Part shown: one piece after another, positions 7,011 through 12,943 of the stretch | How the letters are laid out: each line of letters starts with the position of its first letter | How positions within the stretch are numbered: the first letter of the stretch is position 1 | DNA from: a bacterium | Lineage (GTDB): Bacteria; Actinomycetota; Acidimicrobiia; Acidimicrobiales; CATQHL01 | Direction of reading: 5' to 3' | Assembly: GCA_026713745.1 (NCBI GenBank) | Contig: JAPONU010000389.1 | Location: forward strand, 1 to 12,943 | Length of the DNA: 12,943 bases | Program-made: the position numbers and the translations under genes | The notes under the pieces: generated by a model | Database searches by the model: none | The model's input: only the letters and a program-made list of their open reading frames with translations | Told to the model about the DNA's origin: nothing

Positions 7011-7286
7011 TCAGCCCTCTTCGCCGGCGTTGATGCGGGCGATGCGGCGGGTCAGTCGGGACTTCCTGCGGGAGGCCGTGTTGGGGTGCAGGACGCCCTT
7101 GGCGGCTGCCATGTCGATCCGTTTGACCGCCATCCGGAGCTGCTCGGCCGCGTCCGCCTCGCCGGCTCGTGCCGCCGCTTCGGCACCTGCGGTGCGCGTG
7201 TTGATCTCCGACCGCACCGACCGGTTGCGCGTCCGTCGCTTGATGTTCTGGCGGTTCCGCTTGATCTGGCTCTTGATGTTGGCCAC
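7011..7286 (-). CDS. rpsT: 30S ribosomal protein S20
   Basis: This 91-residue basic protein binds 16S rRNA early in 30S assembly. It opens VANIKSQIKRNRQNIKRR (initiator read as Met), the signature S20 N-terminus. It continues through the family's LRMAVKRIDMAAAKGVLHPNTASRRKSRLTRRI helix (split over residues 50-81). The length is normal. The frame stays open upstream, but the GTG at 7286-7284 is chosen for two reasons: it begins exactly at the conserved MANIKSQ site, and a GAGGA ribosome site lies on the minus strand (plus 7292-7296) five bases away. The opposite orientation relative to holA and lepA is the usual actinobacterial arrangement. A putative -10 at 7369-7376 would give a leader of about 75 nt. 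S20 is autoregulated in some bacteria, but no specific leader structure was identified here. Confidence 0.95.
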   Translation of the reverse strand: MANIKSQIKRNRQNIKRRTRNRSVRSEINTRTAGAEAAARAGEADAAEQLRMAVKRIDMAAAKGVLHPNTASRRKSRLTRRIARINAGEEG

Positions 7287-7368
7287 GTTGTTCCTCGCGA
7301 TCGCTGTCGGGGCGAGCCGGGCGGCTTCGCTTGCGCGCCAGGCTCGGGGTGCCCCAATCGACCTGTGC

Positions 7369-7376
7369 ATGCTACC
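7369..7376 (-). promoter_or_regulatory. putative -10 box (GGTAGCAT) of rpsT
   Basis: GGTAGCAT reads on the minus strand from 7376 to 7369, about 83 bp upstream of the rpsT GTG, in the 280-bp divergent gap. No convincing -35 is seen 17 bp upstream. Transcription would begin near 7362, leaving a leader that includes the GAGGA ribosome site. Confidence 0.5.
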
Positions 7377-7472
7377 GACACCGGCGCTCGCGCGGTCCCG
7401 GCGGGCGAGCGCCGAAGTTACCGCACCGCCCGACGCCCCCACCGGCGAGGCGCGGCCGACCACCCGACCGCC

Positions 7473-7480
7473 GGTAGCAT
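7473..7480 (+). promoter_or_regulatory. putative -10 box (GGTAGCAT) of lepA
   Basis: GGTAGCAT on the plus strand lies 86 bp before the lepA ATG (7567) and 17 bp before an in-frame GTG (7498). Transcription would start near 7487. Together with the rpsT box it makes the 7287-7566 gap a divergent promoter region with two identical -10 boxes in opposite orientation. Confidence 0.5.
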
Positions 7481-7566
7481 CGCGGCAGGAATCCCCGGTG
7501 CCCACCCACTTCCGGCGAGCCCGCCGAATACTCGCTCCGGGCGCCGGAACCGCCGCATTCGAGGTC

Positions 7567-9354
7567 ATGGATCAGTCCCGCATACGCAACGTGGCGATCA
7601 TTGCCCACATCGATCACGGGAAGTCCACGCTGGCTGACCGCTTCTTGGAGATGTGCGAGGCGGTGGAACCGCGCGCCATGCGCGCCCAGTACCTGGACTC
7701 GATGGACCTCGAGCGTGAACGAGGCATCACCATCAAGCTCCAGAGCGTGCGCCTCTCCTACGGCGAGTGGCGGATCAACCTGATCGACACGCCCGGGCAC
7801 GTGGACTTCGGCTACGAGGTGTCGCGCTCGCTGGCGGCGTGCGAGGGAGTCATCCTGCTCACCGATGCCGCCCAGGGCATCGAGGCGCAGACCTTGGCCA
7901 ACTGCTCCATGGCTCTGGAGCACGACCTCACGATCGTGGCGGCGCTGAACAAGGTGGACCTGCCGGCCGCAGACCCCGGTCGGGTGGCGGGCGAGATCGA
8001 GCAGGTCCTCGGGATTCCCGCCGGCGACGTGCTGCACATCTCGGCAAAGACGGGCGAGGGTGTGCGCGAACTGCTCGACGCCGTAACCACGCAGATCCCA
8101 CCACCCGCCGGCGACCCCGAGGCGGAACTGCAGGCTCTCATCTTCGACTCGCACTTCGACCAGTACCGGGGGGTGGTCAGCTCGGTGCGCGTCGTGCAGG
8201 GAACCCTGCGGGGCGCCACGCAGGTGCGCTTCATGCAGGCCGCTTCGGTGCACGAGACCCAGGAGATCGGGGTACGCACCCCGACGCTGACGGTGGTGGA
8301 CGAACTGGGGGCCGGTGAGGTGGGATATCTCATCGCCGGCGTCAAGAACACCGCCGAAGCCCGTGCCGGCGAGACGGTCACCGAGGCCTACCGTCCCGCG
8401 GCGGCCCCGCTGGTCGGGTATCGCGAGCCCAAGGCCATGGTGTTCTGCGGGCTCTATCCCATTGACGGCGACGAGTACCTCGACCTCCGTGACGCGCTGG
8501 ACAGGCTCCGGCTCAACGACTCCAGCTTCAGCTACGCGCCCGAGACCTCGACCGCCCTGGGTTTCGGCTATCGCTGCGGGTTCCTGGGGTTGCTGCACAT
8601 GGAGATCATCACCGAGCGGCTCGGGCGGGAGTTCGATCTGGACATCATCGCCACCACACCGTCGGTGGAGTACCGGGTAACGACGACGGCGGGAGCCGAG
8701 GTGGCGGTGGACAGCCCCAGCCGGTTGCCGCCGGCCGGTGAGGTGGCCGCCATCGCCGAGCCATTCCTGCTGCTCACCATCATCGCCCCGGCACGTCACA
8801 CGGGGACGCTGATGGAGCTCTGCCAGAAACGCCGGGGCAACCTCCGGGGGATGGACTACCTGTCGCCGGAGCGAGTGGAGTTGCGCTACCGGCTGCCGCT
8901 GGCAGAGGTGGTCACCGACTTCTACGACCACCTCAAGAGCCGCACCCAGGGCTACGCCAGCCTGGACTACGACGCCGACGGTTACGAGGACTCCGACCTC
9001 GTGAAGGTGGACATCCTGCTGCAGGGTGACCCGGTGGACGCCTTCAGTTCAATCGTCCACCGCAGCGAGGCCTACTCGTACGGCCGCCGGATGACCGCCA
9101 AGCTGCGCCAACTGATCCCGCGGCAGCAGTTCGACGTGCCGATCCAGGCCGCCATCGGCAGCCGCATCATCGCCCGCGAGACCGTCAAGGCCTACCGCAA
9201 GGATGTGACGGCGGGGCTCTACGGCGGTGACGTCACCCGCAAGCGGAAGGTGCTCGAACGCCAGAAGGCCGGGAAGAAGCGGATGAAGGCGATCGGCAGG
9301 GTGGAGGTGCCGCCGGAGGCCTTCGTCTCGGCACTGCGGATGCCGTCCGGCTAG
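7567..9354 (+). CDS. lepA: elongation factor 4 (LepA), ribosome-associated GTPase
   Basis: This 595-residue translational GTPase acts on the ribosome. The G motifs are intact: AHIDHGKST (13-21), GITIK in switch I (53-57), DTPGH (74-78) and NKVD (128-131). EF-G-like domains follow, e.g. GYREPKAMVFCGLYP, ALGFGYRCGFLGLLHMEII and MDYLSPERVELRY. The LepA-specific C-terminus TRKRKVLERQKAGKKRMK and GRVEVPPEAF is complete. The ATG at 7567 puts MDQSRIRN just before the G1 motif as in typical family members, but GAGG (7561-7564) is only two bases away. An in-frame GTG at 7498 has a better-spaced AGGA (7487-7490) and would add 23 residues. Mycobacterial LepA also has an N-terminal extension, so this start is unresolved. 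hrcA follows after 33 bp. Confidence 0.95.
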   Translation: MDQSRIRNVAIIAHIDHGKSTLADRFLEMCEAVEPRAMRAQYLDSMDLERERGITIKLQSVRLSYGEWRINLIDTPGHVDFGYEVSRSLAACEGVILLTDAAQGIEAQTLANCSMALEHDLTIVAALNKVDLPAADPGRVAGEIEQVLGIPAGDVLHISAKTGEGVRELLDAVTTQIPPPAGDPEAELQALIFDSHFDQYRGVVSSVRVVQGTLRGATQVRFMQAASVHETQEIGVRTPTLTVVDELGAGEVGYLIAGVKNTAEARAGETVTEAYRPAAAPLVGYREPKAMVFCGLYPIDGDEYLDLRDALDRLRLNDSSFSYAPETSTALGFGYRCGFLGLLHMEIITERLGREFDLDIIATTPSVEYRVTTTAGAEVAVDSPSRLPPAGEVAAIAEPFLLLTIIAPARHTGTLMELCQKRRGNLRGMDYLSPERVELRYRLPLAEVVTDFYDHLKSRTQGYASLDYDADGYEDSDLVKVDILLQGDPVDAFSSIVHRSEAYSYGRRMTAKLRQLIPRQQFDVPIQAAIGSRIIARETVKAYRKDVTAGLYGGDVTRKRKVLERQKAGKKRMKAIGRVEVPPEAFVSALRMPSG

Positions 9355-9370
9355 GGCCGTCAACCAGGGC

Positions 9371-9378
9371 GGTAGTAT
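9371..9378 (+). promoter_or_regulatory. putative -10 box (GGTAGTAT) of hrcA
   Basis: GGTAGTAT ends nine bases before the hrcA ATG (9388), so transcription would begin within about three bases of the start codon: a leaderless hrcA message. No Shine-Dalgarno is present before the ATG, which fits. It would let hrcA-dnaJ be transcribed apart from lepA. Confidence 0.55.
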
Positions 9379-9387
9379 CGAATCGCC

Positions 9388-10404
9388 ATGGTTTCCCGCT
9401 CCGATGCGCTCTCGCCACGCAAGGAGGAGATCCTGCGCGCCGTCGTGGAGTGCTACATCGCCGGCGCCTCACCGGTGGGCTCGGGCACCGTCTACGAGTC
9501 ACAGGACTTCGGTGTCTCCCCGGCGACGATCCGCAAGGAGATGCTGGCGCTCGAGCAGGCCGGATACCTGCAACAGCCGCACACCTCCTCGGGCAGGGTG
9601 CCCACCGAGGCCGGCTACCGCTACTTCGTCGACGCCCTCATGGCGCCCTACAGCCTCGGGCCGGTGGAGGGACGCCAGATCAGCGAGTTCTTCGACCAGG
9701 CCCACGGCGAGTTGGGTTCGGTGCTGGCGTCGCTTTCCTCGATGCTGGCGGACGTGACGCGCTGCGCGGCGGTCGTGGTGGGTCCTCGTGCCGGCTCGGC
9801 GGTGGTCCGGTCGGTGCAACTGGTGGAGCTCTCCAGCCACGTGGTGCTCCTCGTGGCGGTCCTGTCCACCGGCGCCGTGGAGCAGCGGGCCCTCGAGTTG
9901 GACGTCTCCCCGAGTGCCGCGGAGGTGGATCACGCCGCCGACGTGCTCGCCCGGGCGCTGGTCGGCAAGCCGCTCGACGCCGCGGTTGGCGCCGACGGGC
10001 TGCCTGCCGGCGTCGCCGGGCTGGTGTCGGTGGCGGTCGACGCGCTGCGCGGCGCCGACGGCGGGCTCGCCGAGAACCTCTTCGTCGGCGGGCATGCGAC
10101 GGTCGTCCGTTCGTTCGGCGCGGTCGACTCCGCCCAGCGGATCCTCGCTCTCCTCGAGCGGCACTACGCCGTGGTCTCGCTGTTGCGGGACATCGTGGAC
10201 CGGGGAATGCAGGTCGCCATCGGGGGCGAGACGGGTCTGGTGCCCCTCAGCGAATGCTCGGTGGTGGTCTCGCCCTACCTCGTGGAGGGACGCCGGGCGG
10301 GTTCCATCGCGGTCCTGGGTCCGACGCATCTCAACTATCCCCAGGCGATGGCGTCGGTGGCGGTGATCAGCCGGCAGCTCGGCCGGATGCTGAGCGGCGG
10401 CTAG
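9388..10404 (+). CDS. hrcA: heat-inducible transcription repressor HrcA
   Basis: This 338-residue repressor normally binds the CIRCE inverted repeat to control chaperone genes. The N-terminal winged helix-turn-helix (about 8-75) is very well conserved: SPRKEEILRAVVECYIAGASPVGS (split over 9-32), GVSPATIRKEMLALEQAGYL (42-61) and QPHTSSGRVPTEAGYRYFVD (63-82). The GAF-like C-terminal domain shows FVGG, LLRDIVDRGMQVAIGGETG, VVVSPYLVEGRRAGSIAVLGPTHLNYP and a final RQLGRML helix. The ATG at 9388 is preceded by a -10-like GGTAGTAT and no ribosome site. dnaJ starts 21 bp downstream, giving the common hrcA-dnaJ pair. No CIRCE element is seen upstream of this gene or of dnaJ, so the operator targets are presumably elsewhere (groES/groEL). 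Confidence 0.95.
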   Translation: MVSRSDALSPRKEEILRAVVECYIAGASPVGSGTVYESQDFGVSPATIRKEMLALEQAGYLQQPHTSSGRVPTEAGYRYFVDALMAPYSLGPVEGRQISEFFDQAHGELGSVLASLSSMLADVTRCAAVVVGPRAGSAVVRSVQLVELSSHVVLLVAVLSTGAVEQRALELDVSPSAAEVDHAADVLARALVGKPLDAAVGADGLPAGVAGLVSVAVDALRGADGGLAENLFVGGHATVVRSFGAVDSAQRILALLERHYAVVSLLRDIVDRGMQVAIGGETGLVPLSECSVVVSPYLVEGRRAGSIAVLGPTHLNYPQAMASVAVISRQLGRMLSGG

Positions 10405-10425
10405 GGCCGACGTCCTCTCGATTCC

Positions 10426-11514
10426 ATGTCCGAACGCGACTACTACGAGGTATTGGGCGTGTCCCCGCAGGCGACCGCGGAGGAGATCAAGCAGGCGTAC
10501 CGGCGCCTGGCGCGTGAGTCCCACCCCGACCGCAATCCCGACGACCCCGGTGCCGAGGACCGCTTCAAGGAGCTCGCCGCCGCCTACGAGGTGCTGAGCG
10601 AGCCCGAGCGGCGCGCCAACTACGACCGCTTCGGGAGCGCCGAGGCACCGTCCAACCCGTTCGACATTTTCTCCGCTTTCTTCGGCGACGCGGGCTTCGG
10701 CGGTTTCGGTACTCCCAGTCGCAGCGCGGCGGCGACCGGCGCCGACGTCGAGTCCGTTCTGACTCTGGATCTTGCCGACGCCGTCTTCGGGGGCGTCCAG
10801 GACGTGACCGTCACCCTCGCAGTGCCCTGCGAGGACTGCGAGGCCACGGGTGCCGCGGCGGGCACCGAGGCGATGACCTGCACCGGCTGCGGAGGGAGTG
10901 GCCAGGTCCGCCAGGTGCGCCAGTCGGTGCTGGGCCAGATGGTGACGGCGGGTCCGTGCCGCCGCTGCTCCGGCCTGGGACAGTTCGTGGATACGCCGTG
11001 CCGCGCCTGCCGCGGCCAGGGACGCATCCGGGGTGAGCGCACCTACTCCCTCGACGTGCCTCCCGGCGTCGACGACGGCACCGTGCTGCGGTTGTCCGGG
11101 CGGGGAGGCGTGGGGCTGCGCGGCGGTCCCCACGGTGACCTCTACGTGCAGGTGCGGACGCGCCCGCACCCGACTCTGGAACGCCGCGGTGACGACCTAC
11201 TGGCGACCGTGGAGATCCCGATGACGCAGGCCGCGCTGGGCGGCCGGGTCACCCTCGACACGCTCGACGGTCCCCTGGAGCTGCGTATCGCGCCCGGCAC
11301 CCAGACCGGTCACACGGTGGCCTGCCGCTTCAAGGGAGTGCCCCGGGGTCGCGGTAGAGGGCGGGGCAACCTGCTGGTGGAGTTCGTGGTGCAGACACCC
11401 GAGAAGCTCGAGGGCGAGCAGGCCGATCTGTTGCGCGAGCTGGCGCGGTTGCGTGGCGAGGACATCGACTCAGCGGGTCTGCGCAGCAAACTCCGCTCCA
11501 CCTTCGGATCCTGA
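10426..11514 (+). CDS. dnaJ: DnaJ-family (Hsp40) co-chaperone, DnaJ2 type
   Basis: This 362-residue type I Hsp40 stimulates DnaK ATPase and presents unfolded clients. The J domain (about 4-70) has the essential HPD (33-35) in ARESHPDRNPDD. A short Phe/Gly region follows (about 77-96). Four zinc-binding repeats follow: CEDCEATG (135-142), CTGCGGSG (152-159), CRRCSGLG (178-185) and CRACRGQG (192-199). All eight cysteines are present, but the first repeat departs from CxxCxGxG (Ala for Gly). The C-terminal client-binding domains follow (LDVPPGVDDGTVLRLSGRGG). Pairing with hrcA, not dnaK-grpE, marks it as the second actinobacterial DnaJ. The ATG is 21 bp after hrcA with no good ribosome site, so expression probably depends on the hrcA transcript. 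The 48-bp gap to the convergent kinase gene has short GC dyads but no clear terminator. Confidence 0.94.
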   Translation: MSERDYYEVLGVSPQATAEEIKQAYRRLARESHPDRNPDDPGAEDRFKELAAAYEVLSEPERRANYDRFGSAEAPSNPFDIFSAFFGDAGFGGFGTPSRSAAATGADVESVLTLDLADAVFGGVQDVTVTLAVPCEDCEATGAAAGTEAMTCTGCGGSGQVRQVRQSVLGQMVTAGPCRRCSGLGQFVDTPCRACRGQGRIRGERTYSLDVPPGVDDGTVLRLSGRGGVGLRGGPHGDLYVQVRTRPHPTLERRGDDLLATVEIPMTQAALGGRVTLDTLDGPLELRIAPGTQTGHTVACRFKGVPRGRGRGRGNLLVEFVVQTPEKLEGEQADLLRELARLRGEDIDSAGLRSKLRSTFGS

Positions 11515-11562
11515 GCCGCCCGGGGCCAGTTGCGGGCTGCGCCGCCCGGCGGTGCCGGCCGG

Positions 11563-12933
11563 TCACCCGGCGGCTGCGGGCAGGGGCAGGTGCCAGGTTC
11601 CCTCGCTGTAGCGCACCGTGAGTTCGTGACAGGCGCCGCGGGCCACACCGGCAAGTTCCAGCGGGGGTGGGAGTTCGGCCACCAGCGTGCCGGTCACGGG
11701 CGCCTGTCGCGGCCAGGACTCGAAGAGGTAGACCCGACCGCCGGGCTGTACGAGCGCAACGGTGGCGATGCCGTCGCAGTCCCAGTCGCCCACCGCCACC
11801 TGGTCGCCGGCAGTTCCGACCGGGTAGCGGACGCCGTCGACGGCCACTGAGCCGTCGGCGATGCGGATCTCCTCCGCGCAGCCGTCGCCGTCGACGTCCC
11901 GCAAGCCGCTCCCCGGCTCCCGGCAGCCCGCGGTCGGCGACCCGGGAGGCTCGGGCGCGGCGGGTGCGGTGGTCGGCCGCGCCGGGTGGGGCACCGCGGT
12001 CGGGGGAGTCGGCGCGGGTGCATCCAGCGGCGCAGCGCCCTCCGCAAGCGATGCCCCCGAGGCTTCCGATGGAGAGGATCGGGGCGGTGCACCCAGCGAC
12101 GCCGAGGGGACCGGCGCAGGTGCGGTGGCGCCGGGATCGCTGAGGCGCAGCATCATGAGGGTGCCGAGGACGCAACCCGCGCACACTGCCGCTGCGGCGA
12201 GCCAACTCGCCCGTCTCGAGCGCCGCCGGGTCAACCGGGGCGTCCTGTCACCACCCCGCACCCGCAGCCGCGGGCGGCGCGGCAGACGCCGTTGCGGTGG
12301 CTCGAACCGCCTTCCGTTGCCGGCCACCGATGGTGGAGGGCACTCGGTGGCGGCCGCCCTGAGCCGGCTCGCCAGTGCCCTGGCGCTGGGGACGCGCCCG
12401 TCGGCGGCCGCCTGCGCCACAGCCTGCATGCGCTGGCGCAGTCGCTGCTCGTCGCGCCGCAGGCCACGGCCTGGCTGCTGTGTCTGAAGACGCTGCAGTG
12501 TTGCCAGTGCCGTCTCCCCGACGGCCTTCACATCGGCGAGCTGCTCTGCGGATGCGTCGGCGGTGTCGCGCCGTGCTGTGGAGAAGCCGCACAGCAGCGG
12601 ACGCCGCAGCGAGTCGATCACGACGTGGGCGGGCCGGATGTCCCGATGGACGATGCCCCGCTCGTGCAGGTGGCGGACCGCCTCTGCCACCTCCTCGATG
12701 GCCCGGCGGAGTTCTTCGAGCCGCTGTGGCTGCCACGTCGCCAGCGTCTCCCTCCCGGCGTAGCGCGTGAGCAGGCGCAGCCCGCGCTCATCGTCGGTGA
12801 GGGCCACGAAGTCGATGATGCCCGGGTGGTCGAGGTCCCTCAGCAGCGCGGCTTCGTGCCGCAGCGCCTCGCCGGAGTCCCCCTCCTTGACCGCCACCAG
12901 GTCCTGCCCGTGCAACTCGGAGCGAAGTGTCAT
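11563..12933 (-). CDS. Ser/Thr kinase-like membrane protein with extracellular FG-GAP-like tail, probable pseudokinase, likely 5'-partial
   Basis: The visible 456 residues begin inside a Hanks-type kinase N-lobe. VAVK (13-16) gives the ATP lysine; RHEAALLRDLDHPGI (25-39) gives the helix-C Glu27. The Gly-rich loop is absent and the frame is open to the window edge, so the true start probably lies beyond 12943. The catalytic loop is HRDIRPAHVVID (96-107): the Asp is kept, but the metal-binding Asn is His. The DFG motif reads GFS (116-118), losing the magnesium Asp. The C-lobe is short. An Arg-rich juxtamembrane stretch (about 208-241) precedes one transmembrane helix (about 243-262), then a Pro/Ala-rich linker (to about 335). 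The extracellular tail has two calcium-type loops, DVDGDG (346-351) and DWDCDG (383-388), as in FG-GAP/VCBS repeats. I infer a signalling or scaffolding pseudokinase; residual activity cannot be excluded. It is convergent to dnaJ. Confidence 0.8.
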   Translation of the reverse strand: MTLRSELHGQDLVAVKEGDSGEALRHEAALLRDLDHPGIIDFVALTDDERGLRLLTRYAGRETLATWQPQRLEELRRAIEEVAEAVRHLHERGIVHRDIRPAHVVIDSLRRPLLCGFSTARRDTADASAEQLADVKAVGETALATLQRLQTQQPGRGLRRDEQRLRQRMQAVAQAAADGRVPSARALASRLRAAATECPPPSVAGNGRRFEPPQRRLPRRPRLRVRGGDRTPRLTRRRSRRASWLAAAAVCAGCVLGTLMMLRLSDPGATAPAPVPSASLGAPPRSSPSEASGASLAEGAAPLDAPAPTPPTAVPHPARPTTAPAAPEPPGSPTAGCREPGSGLRDVDGDGCAEEIRIADGSVAVDGVRYPVGTAGDQVAVGDWDCDGIATVALVQPGGRVYLFESWPRQAPVTGTLVAELPPPLELAGVARGACHELTVRYSEGTWHLPLPAAAG

Positions 12934-12943
12934 GCAGCAGAGA

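Noticed and set aside
7030..7566. Upstream in-frame extension of lepA (179 codons)
   Set aside because: Most of it is antisense to the clearly real rpsT gene; LepA homologues start near MDQSRIRN, at most with a short extension.
7287..7568. Upstream extension of rpsT
   Set aside because: Conserved S20 proteins begin at MANIKSQ, matching the GTG at 7286 with its GAGGA site; the longer frame is a GC-rich open shadow overlapping the lepA start.
9448..9456. GAGTGCTAC, an 8-of-9 match to the right half of CIRCE
   Set aside because: It lies inside hrcA coding sequence (conserved VECYI residues) and has no TTAGCACTC partner nine bases upstream.
11515..11562. Possible bidirectional terminator between dnaJ and the kinase gene
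   Set aside because: Only short overlapping GC dyads (for example CGGGC/GCCCG at 11533-11548) and no T-tract; not distinguishable from background.

Overview
The window is dense, GC-rich (about 70% by eye) bacterial chromosome. GTG starts are common and genes are tightly packed. The core order comEA-comEC-(folP-like)-holA / rpsT on the opposite strand / lepA-hrcA-dnaJ is typical of Actinobacteria. An F420-type luciferase-like oxidoreductase and a membrane kinase with an extracellular FG-GAP-like tail fit the same group. An Acidimicrobiia-type actinobacterium is my best guess, but that is inference from gene order and style.

Layout. 1-45 is the 3' tail of a plus-strand gene cut by the window edge. 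121-2268 is a two-gene minus-strand operon: an APH-fold phosphotransferase (upstream) and a luciferase-like oxidoreductase (downstream). 2269-2430 is a divergent intergenic region with a striking AT-rich island just before comEA. 2431-6998 is a plus-strand operon, comEA, comEC, a folP2-like gene and holA, with 4-nt GTGA overlaps at comEA/comEC and folP2/holA. rpsT lies convergent to holA at 7011-7286 (minus). 7287-7566 is the divergent rpsT/lepA promoter region. 7567-11514 is lepA, hrcA, dnaJ (plus). 11563 to the right edge is a convergent Ser/Thr kinase-like membrane gene (minus), probably continuing past the window.

Functionally the middle operon combines DNA-uptake genes (comEA receptor, comEC channel) with the replicative clamp-loader delta subunit, a common bacterial arrangement. 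The intruder is a dihydropteroate synthase paralogue that keeps the pterin-site residues but has lost the pABA-loop residues, like mycobacterial FolP2. The lepA-hrcA-dnaJ block joins translation elongation factor 4 with heat-shock repression and a chaperone.

Most of the window is conserved housekeeping DNA. I do not see a mobile element, CRISPR array, tRNA or rRNA. The points most worth a second look are: the folP2-like gene inside the com/holA operon; the ComEC C-terminal domain that has lost its metal-binding motif; the kinase-like protein with a broken DFG motif; an 8-mer GGTAGYRT found five times, each time just upstream of a gene start; and stop codons sitting in the loops of small GC hairpins.
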